64,000 bases of DNA from Allolobophora icterica (Eukaryota; Annelida; Clitellata; Crassiclitellata; Lumbricidae). Below the pieces are notes generated by a model, which was given only the letters and a program-made list of their open reading frames with translations, did not search any database and was not told the origin of the DNA. The position numbers were made by a program, and so were the translations under genes. Of this stretch, positions 20,925 through 31,253 are shown piece after piece. The stretch lies in NCBI GenBank assembly GCA_963556255.1, contig OY744613.1, positions 52,888,949 through 52,952,948 of the forward strand, given 5' to 3'. How positions within the stretch are numbered: the first letter of the stretch is position 1; each line of letters begins with the position of its first letter.

Positions 20925-21075
20925 AGTTCCACGACAAAAGGTTCACGACAAATGGTTCACCGACAAATGGTTCACGGACAAAAGGTTCACGACAAAATGG
21001 TTCACGACAAAAGGTTTACGACAAATGGTTCACGGACAAATGGTTCACGACAGAAGGTTCACAGGCGAAAGGATC
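20925..21075. repeat. Short tandem repeat, GGTTCACGACAAAT-type
   Basis: About ten degenerate copies of a 14-15-bp unit (GGTTCACGACAAAT / GGTTCACGGACAAAA). The same unit recurs inverted beside the minisatellite-like segment at 30,655-30,715. The two repeats therefore travel together. Confidence 0.75.
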
Positions 21076-21117
21076 ACGATATTCCAGCTTCTAGCTTGAG
21101 CGATATTTTCGTTGGTT

Positions 21118-22815
21118 TCATCTCATTTTCATCGCTCTTCCAGCTTCTTGTTTCAGCTCATTTTCGTCGTTCATCCAGCTTCTAGTTTAATTTACATTTT
21201 AATTAACATTTTAATCGTTCATCCCACTTCCAGTTTAACTAACATTTTAATCGTTCATCCCGTTTCAAGTTTAATTAACATTTTAATCGTTCATCCCGCT
21301 ACTACTTTAATGAATATTTTAATCGTCATCCCGTTTCTAGTTTAATTTACATTTTAATCGTCATCCCGCTACTAGCTTAATTAACTTTTTAATCGTTCAT
21401 CCCGCTGCTAGTTTTAATTTGCATTTTAATCGTTCATCCTGCTCCTAGTTTAATTAACTTTTAAATCGTTCATCCCGCTCCTACGTTAATTAACTTTTTA
21501 ATCGTTCATCCCGCTCTCAGTTTTAATTTATATTTTAATCGTTCATCCCGCTCCTAGTTTAATTAACTTTTTAATCGTTCGTCCCGCTTCCAGTTTAATT
21601 TACAATTTAATCGTCATCCCGTTCCTAGTTTATGTAACTTTTTAATCGTTCATCCCGCTCCTATTTTAACATTTTAATCGTTATCCCGCTTCAAGTTTAA
21701 TTTACATTTTAATCGTGATCCCGTTTCTAGTTTAATTTATATTTTAATCGTTCATCCCGCTCCTAGCTTAATTTACATTTTAGTCGTCATCCCGTTTCTA
21801 GTTTTATTTACATTTCAATCGTCATCGCGCTCCTGGTTTGTTTAACTTTTTAATCGTTCATCCCGCTCCTCGTTTAATTAACTATTTAATCGTTCATCCC
21901 GCTTCCAGTTTCATTAACTTTTTAATCGATCATCCCGCTTCTGGCTTAATTAACTTTTTATCGTTATCCCGCTCTTAGTTTAATGAACATTTTAATCGTC
22001 ATCCCGTTTCTAGTTTAATTTACATTTTAATCGTCATCCCGCTACTAGCTTAATTAACTTTTTAATCGTTCATCCCGCTGCTAGTTTTAATTTGCATTTT
22101 AATCGTTCGTCCCGCTCCTAGTTTAATTAACTTTTAAATTGTTCATCCCGCTCCTACGTTAATTAACTTTTTAATCGTTCATCCCGCTTCTAGTTTAATT
22201 AACTTTTTAATCGTTCATCCCGCTTTCAGTTTAATTAACATTTTAATCGTCATCCCGGTTCTAGTTTAACTAACTTTTAAATCGTTCATCCAGATCCTAG
22301 TTTAATTAACATTTTAATCGTTCATCCCGCTGCTAGTTTAATTAACATTTTAATCGTTATCCCGCTGCTGGTTTAATTTACATTTTAATCGTCATCCCTT
22401 TTCTAGTCTAATTTACATTTCAATCGTCATCCCGCTACTAGTTTATTTAACTTTTTAATCGTTCATCCCGCTCCTAGTTTATTTAACTATTTTGTCGTTC
22501 ATCCCGCTTCCAGTTTAATTAACTTTTTAATCGATCATCCCGCTTCAGGTTTAACTAACTTTTTAATCGTTTGTTCCGCTTCCATTTTAATTTACATTTT
22601 AATTTAATCCCGCTTCAGTTTAATAAACTTTTTAATCATTCATCCCGCTTTTAGTTTAGTTAATTTTTTTAATCGTTCATCCCGCTGCTAGTTTAATTAA
22701 CATTTTAATCGTTCATCCCGCTGCTAGTTTAATTAACATTTTAATCGTCATCCCGCTTCTAGTTTAGTTTACATTTTAATGGTCATTTTAATGGTCATCC
22801 CGTTTCTAGTTTTAT
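21118..22815. repeat. 36-bp minisatellite array
   Basis: About 1.7 kb of degenerate tandem units, typically 34-36 bp: TTTAATTAACTTTTTAATCG followed by TTCATCCCGCTCCTAG. On this spacing the array holds roughly 46 units. The constant core is ATCCCGCT plus TAGTTTAATT; the variable bases are mostly single substitutions and one- to two-base gaps. Small relatives occur at 4,095-4,425, 30,530-30,660, 43,860-44,060 and 57,100-57,300. No unique spacers between units, so it is not CRISPR-like. Confidence 0.9.
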
Positions 22816-24684
22816 TATTTTACATTTTATTTGAAATATTTTAGAAGAAAATGAACATTTTATTCGTAGGCTACTTTTTAATTAAAAAGAAAAACATTGT
22901 GCGGCGCTGTGTAGATAAATGTTAATGTGAATGTGTGACGCATAAATTATATATGTGTTTACAAAAGGAATAAAGCATAGGGCCTATACCACTATAAGTG
23001 CAAGGTTGAATTGCAGCGCTTGCTTAGTCATTATCTAAAGCATTTTTATGTTGTATTGTATCGTATTGTGTTGTATTGTATCTTGTATTTATAAAGCGCC
23101 TCTCACAGAGGCGCTCCCAGTGCGAAAGACCCAGTTAATACAAAGTGCAGAGGAACGTGGCACTTGGGCCACCAGCTAATTAAGATCTGTTGGCACGTGT
23201 CATTCGTAATCGTAATCGTAATCTCCGGATTTCTACAGCGCCCAAAAAAGCGGTCGCGGGAACCAGCTTATTCACAAGCGCTTAGACAAATCAAAATTAA
23301 TGGGCAGATGGGTCGAATCGTGTCATTGGAGGGAGATGATGCCAAAGAGCAGGATCTATTCAATAAAAGTCTCGATTATTTGTCATAGTAGTCCTGGCTC
23401 GAGTACCATTTGAATGTAAAAATAGTAATCTTAGGAATGGGACTTTTAACAATGTTCATACACGTAAAATCTCGTTGATGTAGGACGCTAAATATATTCG
23501 CTAGATGACAGAATACACTTTCGAAAGCTTCAGTTTCATTTTCGTTGTATTGAAAATAATAATTTATATTCATTCGCCATTTTGTGCTGATGACAGCATA
23601 AATCAGATTATGGGAATATTCGACTTTACTGCCAAACATGGTTAGATTCTATAACTCTGTTCATATAATTTAGTGGACAACAGAAGATGGCAGCTACATG
23701 TAGTTGCTAATAACATGGTTTGAGCATAACGTGTCATTCTTCCGCAGACAATGTCTGGTAGTCATTCCGACGAACCTTAGACCACTAGATGTCGTTAGAC
23801 ACAATTCTTTTTAATGCATCGTTCGTTATAACTCATGGGTCAACATTGGTAAATAAATTATGTAAATCGGACACCTAAGCAATCTCACGCATTACCATTA
23901 CTTCTACATAATATTATTTTCTTGTACTTGTTCTATGGATGCCGTCTAGGTCGATAGCAACAGATGATTGTGATTTATTTACTGGCTTAATGAACGATTT
24001 TAACGCTCAATCAGCAGGTAAGTCAAGAGGAATAAACGCTGTGATCCTACCACAGTGCTCAATGTGTCACTACTATCAGCAAGAAAAGTGGATTCTGTTG
24101 AATGAAGCTTATTTTATCCTGACTAAAATTTGGACTAGTTATATTAGAGGATAAATCAGTTTGCATACGGTTCATAAATATATGTTCAAGAATTTCATAT
24201 GATGTTTATAGTTGAGATGGATCTGTATTTAGACAGAAAATGCAGTGTTGCATGTTTCAAACTCAGACGACATCCGATTATAGTGAGGAAATTAATAGGA
24301 AGATGATATTAGTCATCTGAAACTTTTTCAAGTCGTTTCATATTTAATGATATCCATCATAGATATTTATTAAATGCGATGGAACCTAAACTGTGTAACA
24401 CAACTATAGCCATGATTTATATCGGTGTCATTCTGTTAAGGATTCACAGTTTGGAGTAACAGTCGAGTATAATCTTTCCACTGCGCTGACATGGAAAATG
24501 CACGAATAATTTCTTACCTGAAAATTTTCTAAACAAATGCAGTATTCATTTTAAATCACGTAGTTCACATAAGAAGAAGAAGAGCAGTCTCTTAAGATAG
24601 CCACGAGGCAGCCATGGGTATGAAGTTTGAGCGACTTCATCTTCTTAGCCTTGGCATATCAGGGCAGGTGGCCAGTCCTCTCCC
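22816..24684. repeat. Duplicated flank (pair of 8.7-9.8 kb), then unassigned DNA
   Basis: 22,926-24,000 parallels 8,695-9,860. TTAA at 22,922-22,925 in AAATGTTAATGTGAATG looks like the empty site of piggyBac element A. An L2/CR1-type tail and 3' end lie at about 23,050-23,120. From about 24,000 to 24,684 the similarity stops. The 71-codon frame at 23,939-24,154 is not recognisable and no gene is supported there. Confidence 0.55.
23197..23327 (-). mobile_element. Short retroposon with 8-bp target duplication
   Basis: Relative to 9,160-9,200, 115 bp (23,205-23,319) are inserted between duplicated GTGTCATT octamers (23,197-23,204 and 23,320-23,327). Minus-strand reading ends GGCGCTGTAGAAATCCGGAG followed by (ATTACG)n. 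That is a LINE/SINE-like 3' end with a simple tail, so it is a 5'-truncated retroposon. Confidence 0.75.
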
Positions 24685-24842
24685 TCATCATCTCATCTTC
24701 CCACCGACAGTGTACGCTCAGTGTACTTATCGTAGCTGAGTTTGCTAAGGCACGCATGTGACATGAACAAGAAGAAAATAGATCACCATTACACATGATG
24801 GTTGAAGAAGTTTGTTTTCATCTTTCTTTCTCTAACAGCTGC

Positions 24843-25090
24843 ACACCCTCTTCTTCTTCTTTGGTGTTCTGCCCTTAGGCAGGAATGAAACAATTCATTC
24901 TTTTCTATTTTCTGCTCGTCCATTAATTTGTTTATATTTATATATCTATATCCTCACATGTTTCCTTCATTCATCATCCAGTCCAACATCATATTTCTTG
25001 GTCTTCCTGGTGATGTCTTCCCTTCAAGCAAACCATACCAACGTTCCCTCTGCTCAAGCAAAGTGTATGATGGACGACCAAGTTCTTGCT
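24843..25090 (-). pseudogene. RTE-like reverse transcriptase C-terminal fragment
   Basis: Minus-strand reading gives YTLLEQRERWYGLLEGKT, then SPGRPRNMMLDWMMNEGN and a stop. This corresponds to the 'GRPR..W.D.I' end of RTE-type polyproteins, followed by a 3' region ending in (AAG)n. All upstream domains are missing. Mirror copy at 52,833-53,080. Confidence 0.55.
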
Positions 25091-25149
25091 GGAATACCGG
25101 ACGAACGAATGAACGAATGATGGAGACACACATAACCCAGGGTTAACCC

Positions 25150-26187
25150 TAACCTAACCCCTTGCGTTTATTACACACCAACATAAACGGAACATTTAAG
25201 ACTTTTGTCCCTTTTATCTCTGAAGTGTTCAGTGCAAATTTCGGTTGTCAGTTTTAAATCATGTCTTCATAAAATAATATGATTTAGTCGGTTAAATCAA
25301 TTTGCCAACTTTAAGCGGTGCTACTTTTTAATCTACTAAATTTTGAAACTACTATGAAGATACGAGATGGAGCCTTTTAAAATTGATATTATTGTGGATG
25401 AATTTTCATTGAATAGTGTATAAACGAATACACAATACAATACAATCTATGTTAAGTTGTCAGGCTAGCCTCTTTTGAGACAGAACTGTAACATTAAGGG
25501 TTTAAGCAAGACAAATTCCTCGCAGATAATTAGTTAAATAATTCACGGAACTGTGTCTTGCCATTATTACTAACTCTGCACTCAGCACAAACTACAAATG
25601 AAGAGCAGTAAATGAAAAGCAATCATTCTACTGTAAAGATCAGCAATGAAATTATGTTCTACATTTTACAGCAAATTAATATTGAGGATTTACTGTTCTT
25701 TTTAGCAAGTAGAAGAGGAAGACGCTCGACATTCTGTTAGAGCTTCAACATCCAGTTATAAGACAATGTCTGCATCTCATTAACCTTAATCAAGAACATT
25801 ACAGTGGATGTATTTGACTACAACTTTCTCAATAATCATCTGTTTCATATTCGGTTGAAATCAAACTGGAAAGACTATGAAAACAACAAATGCAGAAACA
25901 GTTTACATAAGACAGTTCCTTTGAAACTTGTGCCTACCAGAAAATAGGCTTATCAAAAACTATACAAATTTCAACAACTTTGTTTGAAATCTGGTTATTG
26001 GAAAAGCACATACGAATCATTTAAAAACTACACAGATATGAATTATTTCTGAAACCGCATGCTCAAGGTGATCATCTAAGATCTCGTCAAAGAACACGTA
26101 TTGTCAAAATACTGAAAAAAGTGTAATTAACAATTAATTGAGTCTGATTGCAAATACAAGAACCCATACGGGAGAAAAATCATACAG
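25150..26187. repeat. 5' flank of ZNF-A3
   Basis: Collinear with 15,780-17,010, with a deletion relative to it around 25,860. The sequence just before the gene still reads as a finger ([11 protein letters not shown]), but a one-base loss after it (ACATTTCTAGG where ZNF-A4 has TTTTCTAGAG) shifts the frame. Confidence 0.6.
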
Positions 26188-26196
26188 GTGTCAGTT

Positions 26197-27339
26197 ATGT
26201 CAGAAAACATTTCTAGGGATGATCGTCTGAAAAGGCACATGAGAACCCATACAGGAGAAAAACCATACAGGTGCAAGTTCTGCCAGAAATCATTTGCTAA
26301 TCATGATTATCTGAAAAAACACATGAGAACCCATACAGGAGAAAAACCATACAGGTGCCAGTTAGGTCAGAAAACATTTGCTCAAGCTCGTCATTTGAAA
26401 GGGCACATGAGAACCCATACAGGAGAAAAACCATACAGGTGCCAGTTATGTCAGAAAACATTTGCTCAAGCTCGTCATTTGAAAGGGCACATGAGAACCC
26501 ATACAGGAGAAAAGCCATACAGGTGCCACCTATGTCAGAAAACATTTGCTCATACTAGTAATTTGACAGGGCACATGAGATCCCATACTGGTGAAAAACC
26601 ACACAGGTGCCAGCTATGTCTGAAATCATTTATTGAAGGTGGTAATCTGAAAAGGCACATGAGAACCCATACCGGAGAAAAACCATACAGGTGCCAGCTA
26701 TGTCTGAAATCATTTACTGAAGGTGGTAATCTGAAAACGCACATGAGAGCCCATTCTGGCGAAAAACCATACATGTGCCAGCTATGTCAGAAATCATTTG
26801 CTAATCTTAGTCATCTGAAAACGCACATGAGAACCCATACTGGCGAAAAGCCATACATATGTGAGGTTTGTAGTAAAGGATTCACACAAATTTGCGAACT
26901 AAAGACGCACAGAAGAACTTATGCAACTGAGAAGCAACACGTGCACAATAAACTTTATACCAAGACCATTTCTTCATCGAAGAGGTTTAAACTGCATGGA
27001 GGAACTCAGCCAGAGGATCTAAAAATGGGAAGTGAAGTAACTGCTAACCTATCTGATCATTTCATCACCTGTAGTAATACAGATAAACCAAATGAACTTT
27101 TCTCAAAGAACAGATTTCCGGATTCTATTGGAACTGCATATCCTTTACCGGAGATTACAAATGGAGAATGTCTGTGTATTAGCAAATTGAAATGTCCTTT
27201 GGATGGAAAAGCGTCTTTTTCACAATCTTTTGGATGTTGTATATGTGACGAATTGCTTGAAAAAGAAATGGAATTTCTAGAGCATTGTTCTAGCCATCGA
27301 TTCTCTCCACCTGATGACTTAGTTGCTGACCTTTGCTGA
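26197..27339 (+). CDS. C2H2 zinc-finger protein ZNF-A3
   Basis: About 380 residues from the first in-frame ATG (26,197); the frame itself opens at a GTG at 26,188. It starts with a half finger ([13 protein letters not shown]) because of an upstream one-base deletion. Eight fingers follow, then the ZNF-A tail ([17 protein letters not shown] then CSSH), ending ADLC as in ZNF-A1. Two fingers have lost a zinc ligand: finger 2 reads CQLG instead of CQLC, and the last finger ends HRRTY instead of HRRTH. Fingers 2 and 3 share the helix QARHLKG and are almost identical, pointing to a recent intragenic finger duplication. Possibly functional, but N-terminally damaged. An inverted copy with the same protein lies at 50,584-51,726. 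Confidence 0.8.
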   Translation: MSENISRDDRLKRHMRTHTGEKPYRCKFCQKSFANHDYLKKHMRTHTGEKPYRCQLGQKTFAQARHLKGHMRTHTGEKPYRCQLCQKTFAQARHLKGHMRTHTGEKPYRCHLCQKTFAHTSNLTGHMRSHTGEKPHRCQLCLKSFIEGGNLKRHMRTHTGEKPYRCQLCLKSFTEGGNLKTHMRAHSGEKPYMCQLCQKSFANLSHLKTHMRTHTGEKPYICEVCSKGFTQICELKTHRRTYATEKQHVHNKLYTKTISSSKRFKLHGGTQPEDLKMGSEVTANLSDHFITCSNTDKPNELFSKNRFPDSIGTAYPLPEITNGECLCISKLKCPLDGKASFSQSFGCCICDELLEKEMEFLEHCSSHRFSPPDDLVADLC

Positions 27340-27693
27340 AATATGGTTCCATGTACTTACGATTCGAATTAATTGTAATTTCAGATAAAGAAAAGATGCT
27401 ACAGAGGAGTTGGGATGCATAGATACCACTTTAATTTCAGAATATGTAGACAATAGGCATTCTGATGTAGAGAGCCCAAAAGTTTCATCCTTATAGGCAC
27501 CACTAATCTAAGTTGTCGCCTTCTCAGATTTATAATTGTTAGACTGTAGAACTGCTGCAGGTCATCAAAATTAAATTTTATGCTTTACTTACTAAAGACT
27601 CAGTAAAGTCTTTCGTTCTGGGTTCCACTACTTGAAAACTTTATTGTTAAATATTAAATTTTGCTGCACAAATACTTGGACTAGACTAGTTAT
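27340..27693. repeat. 3' flank of ZNF-A3
   Basis: Collinear with 714-1,093, up to the TTAA where the microsatellite-bearing element is inserted. No gene. Confidence 0.65.
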
Positions 27694-28351
27694 TTAACAC
27701 GTTCACCGCCGAGTACAAGATAACTCGTATATTATTTTGTGACCTATGGCGCCGAGTACGAGATAACTCGTACTATATGTATGTACATAAATACATGCAT
27801 GAACAACTGTACATACATACATACATACATGCATGTATATACATACATACATGCATGCATACACACGTACATACATACATGTGCGTACATACATACATAC
27901 ATACATACATACATAGTACATACACACAACCTACATACATACATACATACATACATACATACATACATGTATATATGTATATACATGCACACGTACATAC
28001 ATACATAAATACATACATACATACATACATACATAGATGCATGTACATGCAAGTATGCATGTATATACATACATGTGTATATACATAAATGTGTACATGC
28101 ACACATACATACATACATATATACATACATACATACATACATACATACATGCATGCACGCATACATACATGCATACATGCATGCATGTATGTATGCATTT
28201 ATGGACACATACATATGTATACATACATATATACATGTATGCATACATACATATATGTATTGTATGTATGTATGTATGTATGTGTGTACGTATACATATG
28301 TATGTGTGTATGTATGTATGTATGTGTGTATGTATGTCGTGTGTATGCATG

Positions 28352-28385
<34 letters not shown>

Positions 28386-28652
28386 TGTATGTATGTATGT
28401 GTGTATGTATGTATATACGTGTGTGTATGTATGTATGTATGTATGTACGTGTGCATACATGTATGTATGTATATATATGCATGTACGTGTGCATGTATAT
28501 ATGTATTTATGTACGTGTATATGCATGTATGTATGTATGTGTGTATGTATGTATGTATGTATGTATGTATGTATGAATGTATACCACTTTTAAAACTTTT
28601 CACACTTTTCTGTGGCGTGGGGAGGAAAATATGGTGGCGGTGAACGTGTTAA
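27694..28652. mobile_element. TTAA element with microsatellite interior
   Basis: TTAA at 27,694-27,697 and 28,649-28,652 flank perfect inverted ends CACGTTCACCGCC and GGCGGTGAACGTG. Paralogous sites at 1,094 and 20,844 read straight through (TATTTAACAGAGCGG), so insertion duplicated only TTAA, as in piggyBac. Internal DNA near the left end repeats GAGTACGAGATAACTCGTA-type words. Nearly all the rest is microsatellite. No transposase, so it is a MITE-like element. Confidence 0.88.
27775..28577. repeat. (TACA)n / (TGTA)n foldback microsatellite
   Basis: About 0.8 kb of imperfect tetranucleotide repeat. The left half runs mainly TACA and the right half mainly TGTA, so the tract is quasi-palindromic and could fold on itself. 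Tyr/His/Cys/Met-rich open frames on both strands in all registers are products of the repeat, not genes. The inverted copy at 49,340-50,145 differs by a net 4 bp plus internal shifts. Confidence 0.93.
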
Positions 28653-29639
28653 CAGAGCGGATTACTCTACATTATTTTGTGAGACTATTTTAGACCTTTT
28701 GATTTTTAAGCCTATTGTCATCACATTTATGATGTATTAAGTTATAAAATTAATGTCCTTCTACTTTGGTTATGTGTTGGACATTTTGTTTGGCCATTAT
28801 TCTGAATTTTTGTTGTTTTCTTCTCTTTGGTGATATCTGTGATTGGCCTACATTTAATTCTGTTCTTAGCCTTGAAATAAGTAGCCTGCAGCCTGCAGGT
28901 CGTAAATTACGCATATATTTATTACACATCACCACCAGAGCAGATATCAGTTTCAAGATATGTTTCTTCTGCATCCTCTAACCAGCTAAGCTCTAATAAG
29001 TACACAGTGCTAGTATAATAATTATTTAATTGTGCCACTTTACCCGAATATGTATTGGATAAATGAAAGGCTATACATTGTTCATTTCTATTTGTCAATA
29101 GCTCTGCAAGTGTAACTGTTGATTCCTATTATTTCTCTCCACTTCAGTCTGCATTGCAGCACTTCAGCTTTAATGTTTATACCATTTCTATTCTCAGTTC
29201 AAACCAAACGGATATAATTTGAGCAAACGAAGACTCATAATTTAAAAGATTTTTTGAAAATGACCAAGTCTAGGCTATCATGAGGCAGATAAGGAAATTT
29301 GCGAACACGAAAAAGAAATAATATAATTAGAAGCTGGATCGAAAATTACGAACGCTTTTTTCAAAAAGAAATGATGTAGGCCCCTATGTTTTCCAAGTGC
29401 CTCCAGATTTTGCTTTTCTCTGTGTTTGATCAACATGACCGAATTATAGATCTATCTGCGAATGGTCACCTTTGTGGAATAATTCACTTATCTCAAGTGA
29501 GGTTGTCGAATGATTTTTCAGTAAACTTCTTGGTAAAAAAACACTGATGACAAGCTCCACACTAAAATATTTTGCTACATGTGTACAAAACTACTCGATC
29601 TAAATTACATTCTGTGGTTTGTCTCCATTGTGTCTCTTT
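28653..29639. repeat. Spacer between ZNF-A3 and ZNF-B in block X
   Basis: Collinear with 1,098-2,600 but without the SINE. No gene seen. Confidence 0.6.
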
Positions 29640-29865
29640 TTGTGGTGATTTTAAAGAGAATGATATTTAAATGATTTGTGACGTAGTTGACATTTGTAGC
29701 CTATGCGTTCTCTTCTGTATGCTTACTCATGTGTAGTCTTAAATTTGGTTTCTTTCTATACGACTTCTGGCATAAATTGTATTTGAATCGCTTTTCTCCA
29801 GTATGAAATTCTTCATGGTTTCTTAGTTGCACTTCATAGGCTTCATCACACAACTTGCATTTGTA
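29640..29865 (-). pseudogene. ZNF-B3, truncated at the block X edge
   Basis: The minus strand carries the last ZNF-B fingers ([20 protein letters not shown], then FKYNLCQKSYRKKPNLRLH). Similarity breaks at 29,865, in the middle of a finger, where unrelated DNA (AGAGCTCTACGTGCG) begins. The intact continuation is seen at 48,053 going left into 47,923. Confidence 0.75.
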
Positions 29866-31253
29866 AGAGCTCTACGTGCGATTGGTAGCATAATATTATA
29901 TATTCATTGCAGACATTTCATAATTTATTCTCAACCAACAGCGGCAAGAATATATTTATGAATATTTATGAAGTGCTATACGTGTTGGGATTTGGGTAAA
30001 TGCTCACCGCTGCCCCAAGTAGGCCTAAGCTTAAGTAAATTATAGTAATCTTAATTAGGTAAATAAAATAAGTCTGGCTCCTGGTTTGTCTTGGAACCTA
30101 AATCAAACTCAGCGAGCGACGACCGACTATCACCGACGGTGGGAAGCCTTCGGCTAGGCGAGCGGTAAATCGCTCGCCGGTACCTTTGCTAGGCGAGCGA
30201 CCAAAGAGAGCGATAGATCGCTCGCCTTAAATCAGACGCTCTGAATTTAGGGTATCTAACTTGGCCACTGCACGCTGTCAAAACTTAGCACAAGACTCAC
30301 CGCCAGTAGCCACTGTACCTGGGCCAAAATCTCTGCGTCGTGGAAATGTCTTGCGCCGAAATCTCGTTCGACGAATTGTCGGGTTAGCATAGCAACAGGC
30401 TACGTCAAAGTAGACCAACTAAACTTGCTCTTATGGATTTCATTTGACAGCACCGGTTAATCAATTGATCCTCGTGAAGCGATTTCTGCTGGAGGTTTCA
30501 CAAAAAACTGCTAAATTTATATGAACACAACAGTGTGGCTCAAGCTGGATTCTCGATGAAATATAACTGAAACTAGAAGCTGGATGAGCGATGAAAATAA
30601 AGCTCGAACTATTAGCTGTATTCTCGATGAAAACATAGCTCAAATTAGAAGCTGGAAGAACGTGAACCATTTATCCGTGAACCATTTGTCGTGAACCATT
30701 TATCCTGACACCATCCCACTGACAGTGCTAGTGTGCGGTCAGTGTACTTATTATAGCTTAGCTGGTTAGACGATGCAGAAAAAGCAGAAATCTTGAAACG
30801 GATATCTGCCCTGGTGGTGATATGTTATAAATTGAAGCCATATGCTCCATATGGTAATATTTAAGACTATAATGATGAGTTGCATTGGTTCCCAGTCGCT
30901 TTGAATGTGCGCTACATGCGTCATATATAAGGCTGCTTACGGCACTTTCTTACCTAGATATAATCCAGTTAAAATTACATGAAAAAGATCATTGTGAACG
31001 AAAGACTTTACGGAGTCTTTAGTAACTATAGCATAAAATTTCATTTTGATGACCTGCAGCAGTTCTACAGTCTCACAGTTATAAATGTGAGAAGATAACA
31101 AGTCAGATTAGTGGTGCCTTTAAAGATGAAACTTTTGGGCTCTCTACAACAGAACGCCTATTGTCTAAAAACTCTAAATATTATGAAATGAAAGTGGTAC
31201 AAAGCAACTATTCAGCTACCTATGCATCCCAACCCTTCTGTAGCATCTTTTCT
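29866..31253. other. Spacer with GC-rich palindromes and repeat relics
   Basis: No gene. 30,110-30,235 is GC-rich with repeated inverted words (GGCGAGCG and CGCTCGCC). 30,530-30,715 has units related to the 36-bp minisatellite plus GTGAACCATTTGTC units. 30,720-31,250 is an inverted, internally deleted copy of the ZNF-A 3' flank and spacer. Confidence 0.55.

Larger units (their letters stand above)
24685..29865 (+). repeat. Block X (forward member of inverted duplication X/X')
   Basis: 5.18 kb repeated in inverted orientation at 48,054-53,238. Matched positions satisfy x+y=77,923 left of the microsatellite and 77,919 right of it, so the copies differ by a net 4 bp there. At least one substitution exists (27,717 against its partner near 50,206). 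The 383-codon ZNF-A3 frame is identical at protein level in both. The block ends inside ZNF-B at 29,865, where similarity stops abruptly. Confidence 0.93.

Noticed and set aside
21118..22815. Regular ~36-bp repeats resembling a CRISPR array
   Set aside because: Units are directly adjacent without unique spacers, degenerate, and in a eukaryotic transposon-rich context.
27703..28643. Open frames up to 260 codons rich in Tyr, His, Cys and Met on both strands (also 49,276-50,220)
   Set aside because: They are translations of a tetranucleotide microsatellite in all registers; the two block copies differ by indels and the frames are not under constraint.
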